From Pseudomonas frederiksbergensis (GTDB lineage: Bacteria > Pseudomonadota > Gammaproteobacteria > Pseudomonadales > Pseudomonadaceae), in NCBI RefSeq assembly GCF_003732705.1, contig NZ_MOBR01000006.1:289171-353170 (forward strand): a DNA stretch of 64,000 bases, written 5' to 3'. A model generated the notes under the pieces. The model searched no databases, was not told where the DNA came from, and worked only from the letters and a program-made list of their open reading frames with translations. Of the stretch, positions 27,286 to 37,208 are shown one piece after another (position 1 is the first letter of the stretch; each line of letters begins with the position of its first letter). The translations under genes were made by a program, and so were the position numbers.

Positions 27286-28970
27286 TGGCAGACACAGAAA
27301 CGGTAAAAAAATCGGTGTTGTTGACCGGTATCGATGAACTGTCCCCCAAGCTGGCCGGCCTTGTTTCAAAGGTCGACAGCTTCAAGAAAAATCTGGAACA
27401 GGCCGGCCTTGGCAAGCTGGATATCAGCGGCTTGTTCAAGGGCGGTAGCGTGATCACGCCGTTCGTGGACGGGATCAAGGCGTCCGATGCGTTCAAGGGA
27501 AAATTGGCCGAGGTCGGTGAAGCGACCAAGGCTGTGGACCTGCCGAGCGCACCCGCCAGCGCCACGCAAACCATGAACGTCTTCAGCCAGTCGATGGGCA
27601 CGGTATCCGCCGCTATCGATGCCGCGTTAATGCCGGCAGTTGCGTCCCTGGTGGTGGGGTTGGAGCCGGTGCTGAGCAGCGTGGGAACACTGCTGAGCGA
27701 AAACCCGAAACTGGTTGAAGGACTGGCGGCCGGTGCCGTCGCGTTCTCGGCAATTCAAACCGCCGTGAGCGGGGCGACCCAGGTGTTCGATCTGATGAGC
27801 ACGGTGATGAAGACCAACCCGATCATACTGATCGCCATGGGCATCGCGGTGGCCGCCGGGTTGATCGTCGCCAACTGGAAACCGATCTCGACGTTCTTTG
27901 CCGGGCTCTGGCAAAAGATTGCGCCAGTGGTGATGCCGATGGTCGAGTTCTTCAAGACCATGTTCAGCTTCACGCCCCTCGGACAGTTGATCAGTAACTG
28001 GGGCCCCGTCACCGCATTCTTCGCGTCGTTGTGGCGAGGTATCCAGGCTGTGGCGGGGCCTGCGTTCGAACTGTTAAAAACCCTGTTTTCCTGGACGCCT
28101 CAAGGGCTGATCCTCAGTAACTGGGGGCCAATCAGCTCGATAGTGGCAACGATTTTCGGGCGGATGAAAGACAACGCAACCGAGTTTTTCGGCTTCCTCA
28201 AGGCGTGTTTCGACTGGACGCCCCAAGGCATGATCCTGAACAACTGGGGGCCGGTCACCGGGCTGTTTGCGGCCATCTGGGATTTGTTGGTGGCGCTGGC
28301 CGTGCCGGTGAAAGACATGCTTCGCAGCGTGTTCAACGACTACGTGCCGATGGACCGGATTACCGAACTCTGGGGCAAGGTGCCTGATTTCTTCGGTGGG
28401 ATGGTGGAGAGCATCGACGTGGCCATGCGGCTCCTGGCGACCATCTTCGGCATCCCGTTCGTGGGCTCACCCCTGGATGCGTTCAATCTGCAGTGGGCGC
28501 CGTTGACCAAGGGTATCAGTGATTGGGTGGACAAGATTCAAGCGCTCATGGCGCCGATCAAAGACATGTTCGGTGGCAGCTTCGGCGGCTTTATCACCCT
28601 CATCACTGGCAAGATCGAAGGCTTGACCGAGGCCCAGAAGAAAACCAATGCCGAAGGCAAAGGCGAACTGGCACCGGCGTTTTTTGGCGCCGGCACCGAG
28701 CCGACGTCGGATGCAGCGTTGGTGCCCGGCAACCTGGCGCAAAAACCGTCGTTGCCGACCGGTTCCCTGACGCAAAACTCCAGCGCGCTGATCCAGCAAA
28801 CCGCCGCCAACAACCGCACGCAACTCGAAGGCGGCCTGACCGTGCGTTTCGACAACGCACCGGCCGGTCTGCGCACCGATCAACCGCAAACCAATCAACC
28901 GGGGCTGGCGCTCAATTCGCGCATCGGCTATCGCTCACTTTCGCTTGGAGGTTCCAATGAGCTGGCGTGA
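27285..28970 (+). CDS. Tape-measure protein, tailocin B
   Basis: A 561-residue protein (Mu gp42-like). The middle contains three to four imperfect repeats with the pattern F.WTP.G.ILSNWGP...FFA.LW (about residues 215-340), separated by roughly 35 residues, and hydrophobic segments near 170-200. The ATG at 27285 overlaps the chaperone stop. The repeat is the kind of unit that can be gained or lost to change tail length. Confidence 0.87.
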   Translation: MADTETVKKSVLLTGIDELSPKLAGLVSKVDSFKKNLEQAGLGKLDISGLFKGGSVITPFVDGIKASDAFKGKLAEVGEATKAVDLPSAPASATQTMNVFSQSMGTVSAAIDAALMPAVASLVVGLEPVLSSVGTLLSENPKLVEGLAAGAVAFSAIQTAVSGATQVFDLMSTVMKTNPIILIAMGIAVAAGLIVANWKPISTFFAGLWQKIAPVVMPMVEFFKTMFSFTPLGQLISNWGPVTAFFASLWRGIQAVAGPAFELLKTLFSWTPQGLILSNWGPISSIVATIFGRMKDNATEFFGFLKACFDWTPQGMILNNWGPVTGLFAAIWDLLVALAVPVKDMLRSVFNDYVPMDRITELWGKVPDFFGGMVESIDVAMRLLATIFGIPFVGSPLDAFNLQWAPLTKGISDWVDKIQALMAPIKDMFGGSFGGFITLITGKIEGLTEAQKKTNAEGKGELAPAFFGAGTEPTSDAALVPGNLAQKPSLPTGSLTQNSSALIQQTAANNRTQLEGGLTVRFDNAPAGLRTDQPQTNQPGLALNSRIGYRSLSLGGSNELA

Positions 28971-30195
28971 CCGTTTATTGCCGGCGTCCTTTCGAGGTGT
29001 CGGTTTCTGGGTCGAACAGGCAAAAACCCCGGTCGGCAAAAAGGGCCAGTTGCACGAGTATCCCCAGCGGGACCTGCCGTTTTTCGAGAACCTTGGCCAA
29101 CAGGCGAAGATCCACGATCTGACGGCATTCATCGTCGGCCCGGATTGCCTGGAGCAGCGCGACAAGCTGCTCCAGGCGTTGGAGCAGGGTAGCGGCGAAC
29201 TGGTGCATCCGTGGCTGGGACGCTTGCAGGTCAAGGTCGGTGAATGCGACATGACCCACACCCGCCAGGACGGCGGGTTGGTGACGTTTGCGCTGAAGTT
29301 TTACCCCGACGAACCACTGCCGTTCCCGACGGCCACGGTCAGCACGCAGAAGCTGCTACTGGTCTCGGCTGACAGCCTGTTGGGGTCGGCGGTCGCGCGT
29401 TTTGAAGACGCGATGACCTTGATCAAAGCGGCGCGGATCGGCATTGCCGACCTGCGCAACAGCATCAAGGACATTTACGGGGTGATTCAGAGTCAGCTGC
29501 AACCACTGATCGATCAGTACCGGCAGATCAGTCAACTGGTCAAAGCCGTCAAGGAATTGCCCAAGGAAGTGGCGGCCGAATTCAAGGGATTGATCGGCGA
29601 CATCAAGGAACTCAAGGACTTTGCCCGTGACGGTTATCGTGGCGTGATTGCCAACGTTTCCCAGCAGGTCGAAGCGATCCGCAAGGCTGATGCGCCGAAG
29701 ATCACCACCGGCAAGGACACCACGGCTGCCGCCCAGGCCCTGGCCAATCTGGTGCAAGACACGTTGCTGGTGCAGGCGGCCCAATGGGTCGCCTCGATGC
29801 CGGTGGCGTCAAAAGTGGTCAAGTTGAGTTCCACGCCATCCCTGGCGCAACAGGCCGTGCAACCGGTCCAGCGCCAGGCAGTGCCGGTGGCCGATGATGT
29901 GCTGGCATTGCGCGCGGCCCTCGATGAGGCGATCCAGCAAGCGTCGAACAAGGCTGATCCGGCGCACTACCAGGCGATGACGGACCTGCGCCATAAGCTC
30001 AATGCGCATCTGACGGCCGTTGCGTCGTCGGGTGTCAGGCTGGTCAGCAAGTCGTTTCAGGACAGTTTTCCAGCGCTGGTGGTCGCCTATAAGCAGCTGG
30101 GCGATGCGACGCGGGTGCAGGAAGTGATTCAGCGCAACGGCATTGTCCATCCGGGTTTCCTCCCACCGAACGATCTGAAAATCTCCGGGGAGTAA
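28957..30195 (+). CDS. DNA circularization/tail protein N (Mu gpN-like)
   Basis: A 412-residue baseplate-hub protein of the Mu gpN family; the name 'DNA circularisation' is historical. The N-terminus SWRDRLLPASFRGVGFWVEQ is the family hallmark, and the central part is coiled-coil rich. The start at 28957 overlaps the tape-measure end by 14 bases. Confidence 0.9.
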   Translation: MSWRDRLLPASFRGVGFWVEQAKTPVGKKGQLHEYPQRDLPFFENLGQQAKIHDLTAFIVGPDCLEQRDKLLQALEQGSGELVHPWLGRLQVKVGECDMTHTRQDGGLVTFALKFYPDEPLPFPTATVSTQKLLLVSADSLLGSAVARFEDAMTLIKAARIGIADLRNSIKDIYGVIQSQLQPLIDQYRQISQLVKAVKELPKEVAAEFKGLIGDIKELKDFARDGYRGVIANVSQQVEAIRKADAPKITTGKDTTAAAQALANLVQDTLLVQAAQWVASMPVASKVVKLSSTPSLAQQAVQPVQRQAVPVADDVLALRAALDEAIQQASNKADPAHYQAMTDLRHKLNAHLTAVASSGVRLVSKSFQDSFPALVVAYKQLGDATRVQEVIQRNGIVHPGFLPPNDLKISGE

Positions 30196-30198
30196 GTC

Positions 30199-31242
30199 AT
30201 GAGCGAACTGGACAACAAAGTCACCCTGACCGTTGACGGTCTGGAGTATGGCGGCTGGAAAAGCGTGCAAATCACAGCGGATCTGGAGCGTCAATTCCGC
30301 ACCTTCAAACTTGACGTGACCTGGCAATGGCCGGGGCAGACCACGGTGCGACGGATTCAGCCAGGGGCGCCGTGCGAGGTGCGCATCGGCAACGATCTGG
30401 TGCTCACCGGGTATGTGTTCAAGGCGCCGATCAGTTATGACGGGCGGCAAATCAGCCTGAGCATCGAGGGCAGTTCGAAAACCCAGGACCTGGTGGACTG
30501 CGCGGCGACCAATCGTCCCAACCAATGGCATCAGCAATCGTTGCTGAGCATTGTCGAGGCGCTGGCGTCGTCCTATAGCGTCTACGTGGCCAGTGAAATT
30601 CCGGAAACTGCCCGGCTCGGCAGTCACACCATCGTGCCGGGGGAAACGGTCTTCCAGTCCATCGACCGGTTGCTGACGCTGTTCCGGGTGTTTTCCACCG
30701 ACGACGCCCAGGGCCGGGTGGTCCTGGCGCGTCCGGGCAGCGGAGGCCGAGCAAGCGATGTGCTGGAACTGGGCAAGAACATTCTTTCGGCCAACGCGCC
30801 GATGGATTACAGCCAGGTGTTCTCTGAATATCGGGTGATCGGCCAGCAGAAGGGCAATGACCAGAAGAGCGGGGCGGCGGTCAGCGAGGTCGAGGCGGTG
30901 TCCACCGACCTGGGCTACAAGCGCAAGCGGGTCACGGTGATCAATGAAGGCATGCAGATCACGCCGGAACTGGCGCTGCAACGCGCCAACTGGGAAGCCG
31001 CCACCCGCGTCGGCAAGGCCTTGACCACCACGTACCAAGTGCAAGGCTGGCGCCAGGCCAATGGCGATTTGTGGCGTCACAACACGCTGGTCAGGGTCAA
31101 GGACCCGGTGCTGGAAGTGGATGGCGACATGCTGATCTCCCAAGTCACCTACTCACTCTCGGCGCAGGGCTCCGTCACCACATTGCAAGTCGCGCCGCCG
31201 CATACCTTCGACGCCAACCCGACACCGCCGAAGAAGACCTGA
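30199..31242 (+). CDS. Baseplate hub protein P (Mu gpP/gp44-like)
   Basis: A 347-residue hub protein, fold related to gpD. Motifs: VTLTVDGLEYGGWKSVQIT at the N-terminus, CEVRIGNDLVLTGYV and the C-terminal MLISQVTYSLSAQGSVTTL. It follows N by three bases and is followed by the second REPIN array. Confidence 0.9.
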   Translation: MSELDNKVTLTVDGLEYGGWKSVQITADLERQFRTFKLDVTWQWPGQTTVRRIQPGAPCEVRIGNDLVLTGYVFKAPISYDGRQISLSIEGSSKTQDLVDCAATNRPNQWHQQSLLSIVEALASSYSVYVASEIPETARLGSHTIVPGETVFQSIDRLLTLFRVFSTDDAQGRVVLARPGSGGRASDVLELGKNILSANAPMDYSQVFSEYRVIGQQKGNDQKSGAAVSEVEAVSTDLGYKRKRVTVINEGMQITPELALQRANWEAATRVGKALTTTYQVQGWRQANGDLWRHNTLVRVKDPVLEVDGDMLISQVTYSLSAQGSVTTLQVAPPHTFDANPTPPKKT

Positions 31243-31252
31243 ACCCAAAACC

Positions 31253-31745
31253 TGTGGGAGCGGGCTTGCTCGCGAAGGGGTCGTGTCAGTTGAAACAAAC
31301 ATCGCCTGACCCACCGCTTTCGCGAGCAAGCCCGCTCCCACAGTGGATCTCCTGCGCACGCAAGTAACGTGAACGACGCCGTCCAAATGTGGGAGCGAGC
31401 CTGCTCGCGAATGCGGACTGACATTCAACATCGAAGTCGACTGGCCCACCGCTTTCGCGAGCAGGCTCGCTCCCACAGGGAATCTCCTGTGTACACCAAT
31501 GCCGCGGCAACCCCGATCAATTGTGGGAGCGAGCTTGCTCGCGATGACGGCCTCACATTCAACATCGAAGTCGACTGACCCAACGCATTCGCGAGCAAGC
31601 TCGCTCCCACAGGGAATCTCCTGTGTACACCAATGCCGCGGCAACCCCGATCAATTGTGGGAGCGGGCTTGCTCGCGAAGACGGCCTCACATTCACCAAC
31701 GATGTCGACTGACAGGCCGCTTTCGCGAGCAGGCTCGCTCCCACA
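31253..31745. repeat. tandem REPIN array, about 134-base period, four copies
   Basis: Four REPINs begin at 31253, 31388, 31522 and 31656. The last three share the same spacer (GGGAATCTCCTGTGTACACC then AATGCCGCGGCAACCCCGAT) and are exactly 134 bases apart. It lies between the hub gene and the spike gene of cluster B, with the arms of both REP orientations and no coding frame. Confidence 0.92.
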
Positions 31746-31780
31746 TGGGTCGGCGTCGGTCCTGATTTAAAGGAACCCCA

Positions 31781-32290
31781 ATGAGCCTACTGACACGCCT
31801 CCTGGCGCGCGGCACTGTCGTGCTCGCCAACTCGGCCACCAAGCTGCAATCGCTGCAAATGCGCCTGACCGCCGGCGAAGTGAACGATGACATGGAACAC
31901 TTCGAACCCTACGGTTTTACCAGCAATCCGCTGGCCGGCGCCGAGGGCATCGCCACGTTTCTGGGTGGTGATCGCTCCCACGCCATCGTCCTGGTGGTCG
32001 CTGACCGCCGCTATCGGCTCAAGGCTTTGGCCCAGGGCGAAGTGGCGATCTACACCGACGAAGGCGACAAGATTCACTTCAAGCGCGGACGGATCATCGA
32101 CATCCAGACCGCGACCCTGAATATCCGCGCCAGCACCGCCGTGAACATCGACACCCCGACCCTGACCCAGACCGGCAAGATCGTCTCCCAGGGCGACCAG
32201 GTCGCGGGTGGCATCAGCCAGATCAAGCACGTGCACGTCGGCGTGCAGGCGGGCAATGGCCAGACCGGCGTGCCGGCGGGAGGCCAGTGA
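31781..32290 (+). CDS. Baseplate assembly protein, Mu gp45-like spike
   Basis: A 169-residue spike protein. It has the N-terminal LLARGTVVLANSATKLQSLQ, an OB-like middle (FLGGDRSHAIVLVVADRRYR) and a C-terminal helix-like tip with IKHVHVGVQAGNGQTG. It starts right after the REPIN array; AAGGA lies upstream of the ATG. Confidence 0.92.
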   Translation: MSLLTRLLARGTVVLANSATKLQSLQMRLTAGEVNDDMEHFEPYGFTSNPLAGAEGIATFLGGDRSHAIVLVVADRRYRLKALAQGEVAIYTDEGDKIHFKRGRIIDIQTATLNIRASTAVNIDTPTLTQTGKIVSQGDQVAGGISQIKHVHVGVQAGNGQTGVPAGGQ

Positions 32291-32688
32291 TGTTTATCAG
32301 CCAAAACCTCCACGCCGCCCTGATCCGCTCGGTGCTGATCAGCCTGTTCACCTGGCGCCGCGCCGCCGATGACGACGCCCTCGATGACGAGGAGCGTTTC
32401 GGCTGGTGGGGAGACACGTTTCCCACTGTTGCCGACGACCGCATCGGCTCGCGGCTGTGGTTGCTGCGCCGGGTCAAGTTGACCCGGCAAACCCAAATGG
32501 ACGCTGAATTCTATGCCCGCGAAGCCCTGCAATGGCTGATCGACGACGGCCATTGCAGCGCCATCGACATCATCAGCGAACGCCTCGACGCCCAGCGCCT
32601 GAACCTGCGTACGGTCCTGACCCTGGCCGATGGCGAGCGCCTGGACATTAACCCTGATAACAGTTGGCAGGTGATCTATGCCGTTTGA
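32290..32688 (+). CDS. Baseplate protein, Mu gp46-like
   Basis: A 132-residue wedge protein (FISQNLHAALIRSVLISLFT, WWGDTFP, IGSRLWLLRRVKLT), all typical of the gp46 family (gp25-related). Its ATG shares a base with the gp45-like stop. Confidence 0.92.
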   Translation: MFISQNLHAALIRSVLISLFTWRRAADDDALDDEERFGWWGDTFPTVADDRIGSRLWLLRRVKLTRQTQMDAEFYAREALQWLIDDGHCSAIDIISERLDAQRLNLRTVLTLADGERLDINPDNSWQVIYAV

Positions 32689-33721
32689 AACCCCTTCGCT
32701 GCCGGTGCTGATCAAGCGCACCCAAAGCGACCTGGCCAGCGACTCGCTGCGCCAGTCCGATGCGCAAGTGCTGGCCCGTACTCTCGGTGGCGCCGCTTAT
32801 GGTTTGTATGGCTACCTCGACTGGATCGCCGAGCAGATCCTACCGGACAAGGCCGACGAATCGACCCTGGAACGGATCGCCGCACTGCGCCTGAACCAGC
32901 CGCGCAAAGCCGCGCAAGCCGCCAGCGGCAGCGTCAGTTTTACCGCCAGCGCCGGCGCTGTGCTGGATGTCGACACCCTGCTGCAATCGAGCGACGGTCG
33001 CACCTACAAAGTGACCGCTGCGCGCACCACCAGCAACGGCCTTAACACCACCACCATCACCGCGCTTGACGCCGGCAGCCTGGGCAATGCCGATGCCGGT
33101 ATGACGCTGATCCCGGTGCAGCCGATTCAGGGCATTGTCGGTAACAGCTTTACGGTGCTAGCGCCGGGCCTGATCGGCGGCGTCGCCCGGGAAAGCCTGG
33201 AATCCCTGCGCTCCCGGGTGATCAGTTCCTACCGCATCATCCCCCACGGCGGCTCGGCGCAAGACTATGAAACCTGGGCGCTGGAATGCCCCGGCGTGAC
33301 CCGGGCCTGGTGTCGCAGCACTTACGCGAACCTGGGTATCGTCAATCTGTACATCATGCGCGACGACGATCCGCAACCGGTTCCGAACCCCGCGCAGCTG
33401 GCTGAAGTCCAGGCCTATATCGAACCGTTGCGCCCGGTCACCGCCGAGTTGCATGTGCTGCCGCCCGTTCAAGTGCCGGTCACCTACAAACTGTCCCTGA
33501 CCCCCGACACCACCGCCGTGCGCGCCGCTGTCGAAGCGCAGTTGCGTGATTTGCATAACCGCGAAGCCGGACTGGGCGACACCTTGTTGATCAGCCACAT
33601 CCGCGAAGCGATCAGCAGCGCCACCGGTGAAAGCGACCACACACTGACCGCGCCCGCCGCCAACGTCGACGCAGCCGTTAATCAATTGCTGACCTTCGGA
33701 GGCTGCGTATGGGGGGGCTAA
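32678..33721 (+). CDS. Baseplate assembly protein J, Mu gp47-like
   Basis: A 347-residue wedge protein (PFETPSLPVLIKRTQSDLAS at the start). The middle has GGVARESLESLRSRVISSYR and GGSAQDYETWALECPGVTRA, the family signature. It overlaps gp46 by 11 bases and gp48 by 13 bases. Confidence 0.94.
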   Translation: MPFETPSLPVLIKRTQSDLASDSLRQSDAQVLARTLGGAAYGLYGYLDWIAEQILPDKADESTLERIAALRLNQPRKAAQAASGSVSFTASAGAVLDVDTLLQSSDGRTYKVTAARTTSNGLNTTTITALDAGSLGNADAGMTLIPVQPIQGIVGNSFTVLAPGLIGGVARESLESLRSRVISSYRIIPHGGSAQDYETWALECPGVTRAWCRSTYANLGIVNLYIMRDDDPQPVPNPAQLAEVQAYIEPLRPVTAELHVLPPVQVPVTYKLSLTPDTTAVRAAVEAQLRDLHNREAGLGDTLLISHIREAISSATGESDHTLTAPAANVDAAVNQLLTFGGCVWGG

Positions 33722-34308
33722 GAACGGCCGCGCAATACCACGCGCAACTGCGCAGTCTGTTGCCCAGCGGCCCGGCCTGGGATCCCGAACGGGTTCCGGA
33801 ACTCGAAGAAGTCCTGGACGGCATCGCCCAGGAACTGTCCCGACTTGACGCCCGCGCCGCCGACCTGCTCAACGAGATGGACCCGGCTGGCGTCAGCGAA
33901 CTGGTGCCCGATTGGGAACGGGTGATGAACCTGCCCGACCCATGCCTGGGCGCCACGCCGCTGTTCGACGACCGTCGCCTCGCGGTGCGCCGTCGACTAC
34001 TCGCGGTCGGCAGTCAGGCCATCAGTTACTACGTGGAAATTGCCCGCACCCAGGGTTACCCGAACGCCACCATCACCGAACTCGAAGCCCCGCGAATGGG
34101 CCGCTCACGATTTGGCGCGGCGCACTTCGGGACGTGGCAGGCGCAGTTCATGTGGACGCTGAACACCGGCGGTCGCTTGCTGCTGGGCCGGCGGTTTGGC
34201 GCGAGCTACTGGGGCGAGCGCTTTGGCATGAACCCGGGCTCGGCCCTGGAATGTCTGATCCATCGCAGCGCACCGGCGCACACCAAGGTGCACATCAATT
34301 ATGACTAG
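33709..34308 (+). CDS. Baseplate wedge protein, Mu gp48-like (DUF2313/YmfQ)
   Basis: A 199-residue protein: LRSLLPSGPAWDPERVPELE near the N-terminus and the DWERVMNLPDPC segment are typical of the gp48 family. It connects the wedge to the fibers; the first fiber gene follows 11 bases later. Confidence 0.92.
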   Translation: MGGLRTAAQYHAQLRSLLPSGPAWDPERVPELEEVLDGIAQELSRLDARAADLLNEMDPAGVSELVPDWERVMNLPDPCLGATPLFDDRRLAVRRRLLAVGSQAISYYVEIARTQGYPNATITELEAPRMGRSRFGAAHFGTWQAQFMWTLNTGGRLLLGRRFGASYWGERFGMNPGSALECLIHRSAPAHTKVHINYD

Positions 34309-34319
34309 GGAGTAGAGAA

Positions 34320-35471
34320 ATGGATTTTCCAACGAAAGTGCCCAGCGCCGGCTTGGTGGATGGCAAGTTTGTCGATGAAAACCCGTTGACCGGCACGCCG
34401 GGATCTTTGATTCCGGCGAGCTGGGGCAATGGGGTGACGCAGGAGATTGTGAACGTGATCAAGGCCGGGGACCTGACCCCGGATGAGACGAAAGTCGACC
34501 AGTTGTTGCAGGCCATTCAGAGCGTTTCGGCCAAGGGTTGGAACCTGGATTCGGCGTTGCCGATAGGCTCGTTGCCGATGCCAACTGTGGCAACCGCGGA
34601 CGGGCGTCTGTCGGTGACGCCGATTGCAGCGGCCACCAGTGGCGGCAAGGTTTCGATCCCGGCGGGGGTGTTTGTCAGCATTGGCCAGGAAGTGGTGGCG
34701 GGGCAGTTGGGGCGGTCGCGCACCTTTACCACCCAGGCCTGGAGCAGTGTGGAGATGGTGCCCAGTGCCTGGTATTTCGTGAGGGCGCAGGTTGTGGGCG
34801 GTGTTCTGAAGTTCTACATCCAGCGCGGCAGTCTGTATGACATCGCGCCCGCTAGTTTGAAAGGCACGCCGGATGCGGCAGCGGGCGGCGGTTTCCAATC
34901 GACGCCGCTGGACATGTGTATCGCCTGGATCATTACCAGCGCACCCGGATCGGTTCCCACGGTATTTCCGATTTACAACCGATCGCGACTCACCTGGACA
35001 CAAACGGTGAATGGTTCAGGTGTCATTTATCTGCCTCTCGATCCTCATGCACGGTCGGCGCGCCTGATCGTCGGCAACCCGACACCCTCGCCGACGGAAA
35101 TCACGGGCGTAGGTTTTGCGCCGGGGGGGTGGGTGGGGGGCAACTACTGCTTCCTTTCACCGGCGCTGACGACCAGCTCCAACCATGACGCCGGTTGGAC
35201 ATCGCCGTATCCGTGCGCGATTTTCACCAACAACTTTGTCAACGATGTGACGGTAACCAGCCTGACCGCCAGTTTTGAACATTCGCAATTGCGTTCGTTG
35301 TGGCAGTCCTACCAGGCGGAACACATGCTGGGTTCGACCAGTGCTGTCAGTGACGAATTGCTGTTCAGTATGGGGATCAAGAACCATCCCGCGTCTGACT
35401 ATGTTTCAGGTATCGCGGTCAACTTCAGTGCTGCCGTCAATGTCAGTTTTTCCTGGGAGCTTATTCGATGA
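34320..35471 (+). CDS. Tail fiber B1
   Basis: A 383-residue fiber. It begins with the N-terminal module (VPSAGLVDGKFVDENPLTGT then PGSLIPASWGNGVTQEI) shared with the three other fibers of cluster B, then diverges into a beta-rich C-terminus with no recognised domain. It overlaps its chaperone by four bases. Confidence 0.85.
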   Translation: MDFPTKVPSAGLVDGKFVDENPLTGTPGSLIPASWGNGVTQEIVNVIKAGDLTPDETKVDQLLQAIQSVSAKGWNLDSALPIGSLPMPTVATADGRLSVTPIAAATSGGKVSIPAGVFVSIGQEVVAGQLGRSRTFTTQAWSSVEMVPSAWYFVRAQVVGGVLKFYIQRGSLYDIAPASLKGTPDAAAGGGFQSTPLDMCIAWIITSAPGSVPTVFPIYNRSRLTWTQTVNGSGVIYLPLDPHARSARLIVGNPTPSPTEITGVGFAPGGWVGGNYCFLSPALTTSSNHDAGWTSPYPCAIFTNNFVNDVTVTSLTASFEHSQLRSLWQSYQAEHMLGSTSAVSDELLFSMGIKNHPASDYVSGIAVNFSAAVNVSFSWELIR

Positions 35472-35971
35472 ACGTCATTCAAGAGCTTCATCACTTTGAA
35501 GACGGACTTCGCCCACCACAACCGTCTGCAGCTCATGCATGGGATGGCGACAAGTGGGTAGAGGACGCCTCGCAAGTCGCGTTGCTGGTACAGCAGGAAG
35601 CCGAACGTCTTTGCGCCAGAGTCGATACAGCGGCGGACAATGCGCGCAATGCACTGGCCGGTGATCCGCTCAAGGCCATGGAATACGCACAAGCCGCCGC
35701 CGACGCCCAGGCCTTCATCGACCAAGGTTATCCGAAAAAAGAGGTACCGCTGTCGGTGTCCGCCTGGGTCGTCAAAGGTCGGACCGCACGACAAGCGGCG
35801 GACCAGATTGTCGCTAAAGCCACGCAATTCAATGAAAGCCTGCTGACGCTTCGAACCCTTCGCTTGAAGGCGAAAGAACACATCAAAGTTCACATCGCCA
35901 AGGGTAAAACCGACCTTGCCAATCAAGTCAGCGACGACGCGATTGCCGCTATCCGTAACGTGGCGGGCTAG
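35468..35971 (+). CDS. Tail fiber chaperone / small tail protein B1
   Basis: A 167-residue helical protein (ELHHFEDGLRPPQPSAAHAW). The N-terminal AWDGDKWV segment is like those of fiber assembly proteins, but the rest, with a long helical stretch, is not recognised. The place directly after a fiber, with ATGA overlap, suggests it is that fiber's partner. Confidence 0.6.
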   Translation: MNVIQELHHFEDGLRPPQPSAAHAWDGDKWVEDASQVALLVQQEAERLCARVDTAADNARNALAGDPLKAMEYAQAAADAQAFIDQGYPKKEVPLSVSAWVVKGRTARQAADQIVAKATQFNESLLTLRTLRLKAKEHIKVHIAKGKTDLANQVSDDAIAAIRNVAG

Positions 35972-35996
35972 CTCATTTGAAGTCTGCGCTGTACCC

Positions 35997-36028
35997 AACG
36001 CCCACTCACCGTGGGCGTTTTTGTTTTT
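35997..36028 (+). terminator. terminator between fiber modules B1 and B2
   Basis: AACGCCCAC-TCACC-GTGGGCGTTTTTGTTTTT follows the B1 chaperone. Confidence 0.82.
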
Positions 36029-36097
36029 ATTCAAACATGACCTGCTGCGCTGTTGTGTCGATTGCGCCGCATGGCTTTATTACAGGGAGCACAAGCC

Positions 36098-37201
36098 ATG
36101 GATTATCCAAAAAGCATCCCCAGCGTCGGACTGGTGAACGGCAGATTTGTCGACGAAAACCCGGTGACCGGTTCGCCCGGATCGTTGATTCCGGCAGTCT
36201 GGGGCAATGCGGTTACGCAAGAGATTTTGAGTGTGGTGGCCGGCGCCGGAATGGCTCCGTCGGAAGCGGACAACGGCCAGTTGTTCAAGGCGATCCAGAC
36301 GATCATCGGTATGACTAGCCCGATGCGTTCGGTGGTCACCCGGCTGGCGGCATCGAAAGTGCTGGCACCGGAAGAACTGGGTCTGGTGTTGATTGATGGC
36401 AGCCCCGCAGCCACCACCATCACGCTTCCACCGGCCGACGTTGCCCTGGGTGTTCGCGACGTCATTGTTCGACGCGTGGACAACAGTGGTAACCGTCTGG
36501 TTATCCGGGCTGCCGGCTCCGATCGAATCAGATTTCATACCCATCTTTCTGCATCGGGTTATCCATTCCTGGTGCTGATGGGCGGCGGCGACTGGTGGCA
36601 ACTGCGCAGCGACGGCGCTGGCAGTTGGTGGCCGGTAGGGCGGTTTGACAACACGCCGCTGGGTCGACCGTTTTTCGAGACGACGCTGCAAATGAGCCCC
36701 GGCGGCTATGGCGCCCTCAACGGCAATGTCCTGTCGCGCAGTGACTGGCCCTGGCTTTGGGACCACGCACAACAATCGGGGGCGTTGACCACCGAGGCGG
36801 CGAGGGGAGGTATGGAGGGTGGCTGGACTTCCGCAGATGGTGCGCTGAACTTCCGAATTCCGGAGGCGCGCGGGGAATTCCTTCGCGTGCTGGACGAGTC
36901 CCGAGGTGTGGACGTGGCGCGCACATCAGGCAGCAGCCAGGTGCACACGCTTCAGAAGCATAACCATTTCTTGCCCACCGGCACGGGCAGTTCAATCAGA
37001 CCCGCCTCAAGTATTCCTGACGGGCTGTGGGATGTTGCACATGACGTTAACGCCGTCCCTACCAATACGACTGTTGCTACCACTTATCCCAATCCAGCGT
37101 TCGATGCAGGTACAGAGGGCGGTGTAGGGAATATCGGCACCTTTTCCGCTGAAACCCGTCCCCGAAACATTGCCTATCCGGGCCGAATCAAACTGATTTG
37201 A
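36098..37201 (+). CDS. Tail fiber B2 (tail-collar type C-terminus)
   Basis: A 367-residue fiber. It has the common N-terminal module (IPSVGLVNGRFVDENPVTGS) and a C-terminal region like phage tail-collar domains: GALNFRIPEARGEFLRVLDE and QVHTLQKHNHFLP (a His-rich metal-binding type segment). GGGAG precedes the ATG. Confidence 0.86.
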   Translation: MDYPKSIPSVGLVNGRFVDENPVTGSPGSLIPAVWGNAVTQEILSVVAGAGMAPSEADNGQLFKAIQTIIGMTSPMRSVVTRLAASKVLAPEELGLVLIDGSPAATTITLPPADVALGVRDVIVRRVDNSGNRLVIRAAGSDRIRFHTHLSASGYPFLVLMGGGDWWQLRSDGAGSWWPVGRFDNTPLGRPFFETTLQMSPGGYGALNGNVLSRSDWPWLWDHAQQSGALTTEAARGGMEGGWTSADGALNFRIPEARGEFLRVLDESRGVDVARTSGSSQVHTLQKHNHFLPTGTGSSIRPASSIPDGLWDVAHDVNAVPTNTTVATTYPNPAFDAGTEGGVGNIGTFSAETRPRNIAYPGRIKLI

Positions 37202-37208
37202 GGTGCAT

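Noticed and set aside
31253..31745. possible CRISPR array
   Set aside because: Same reason: tandem REPINs with the same spacer in the last three units.
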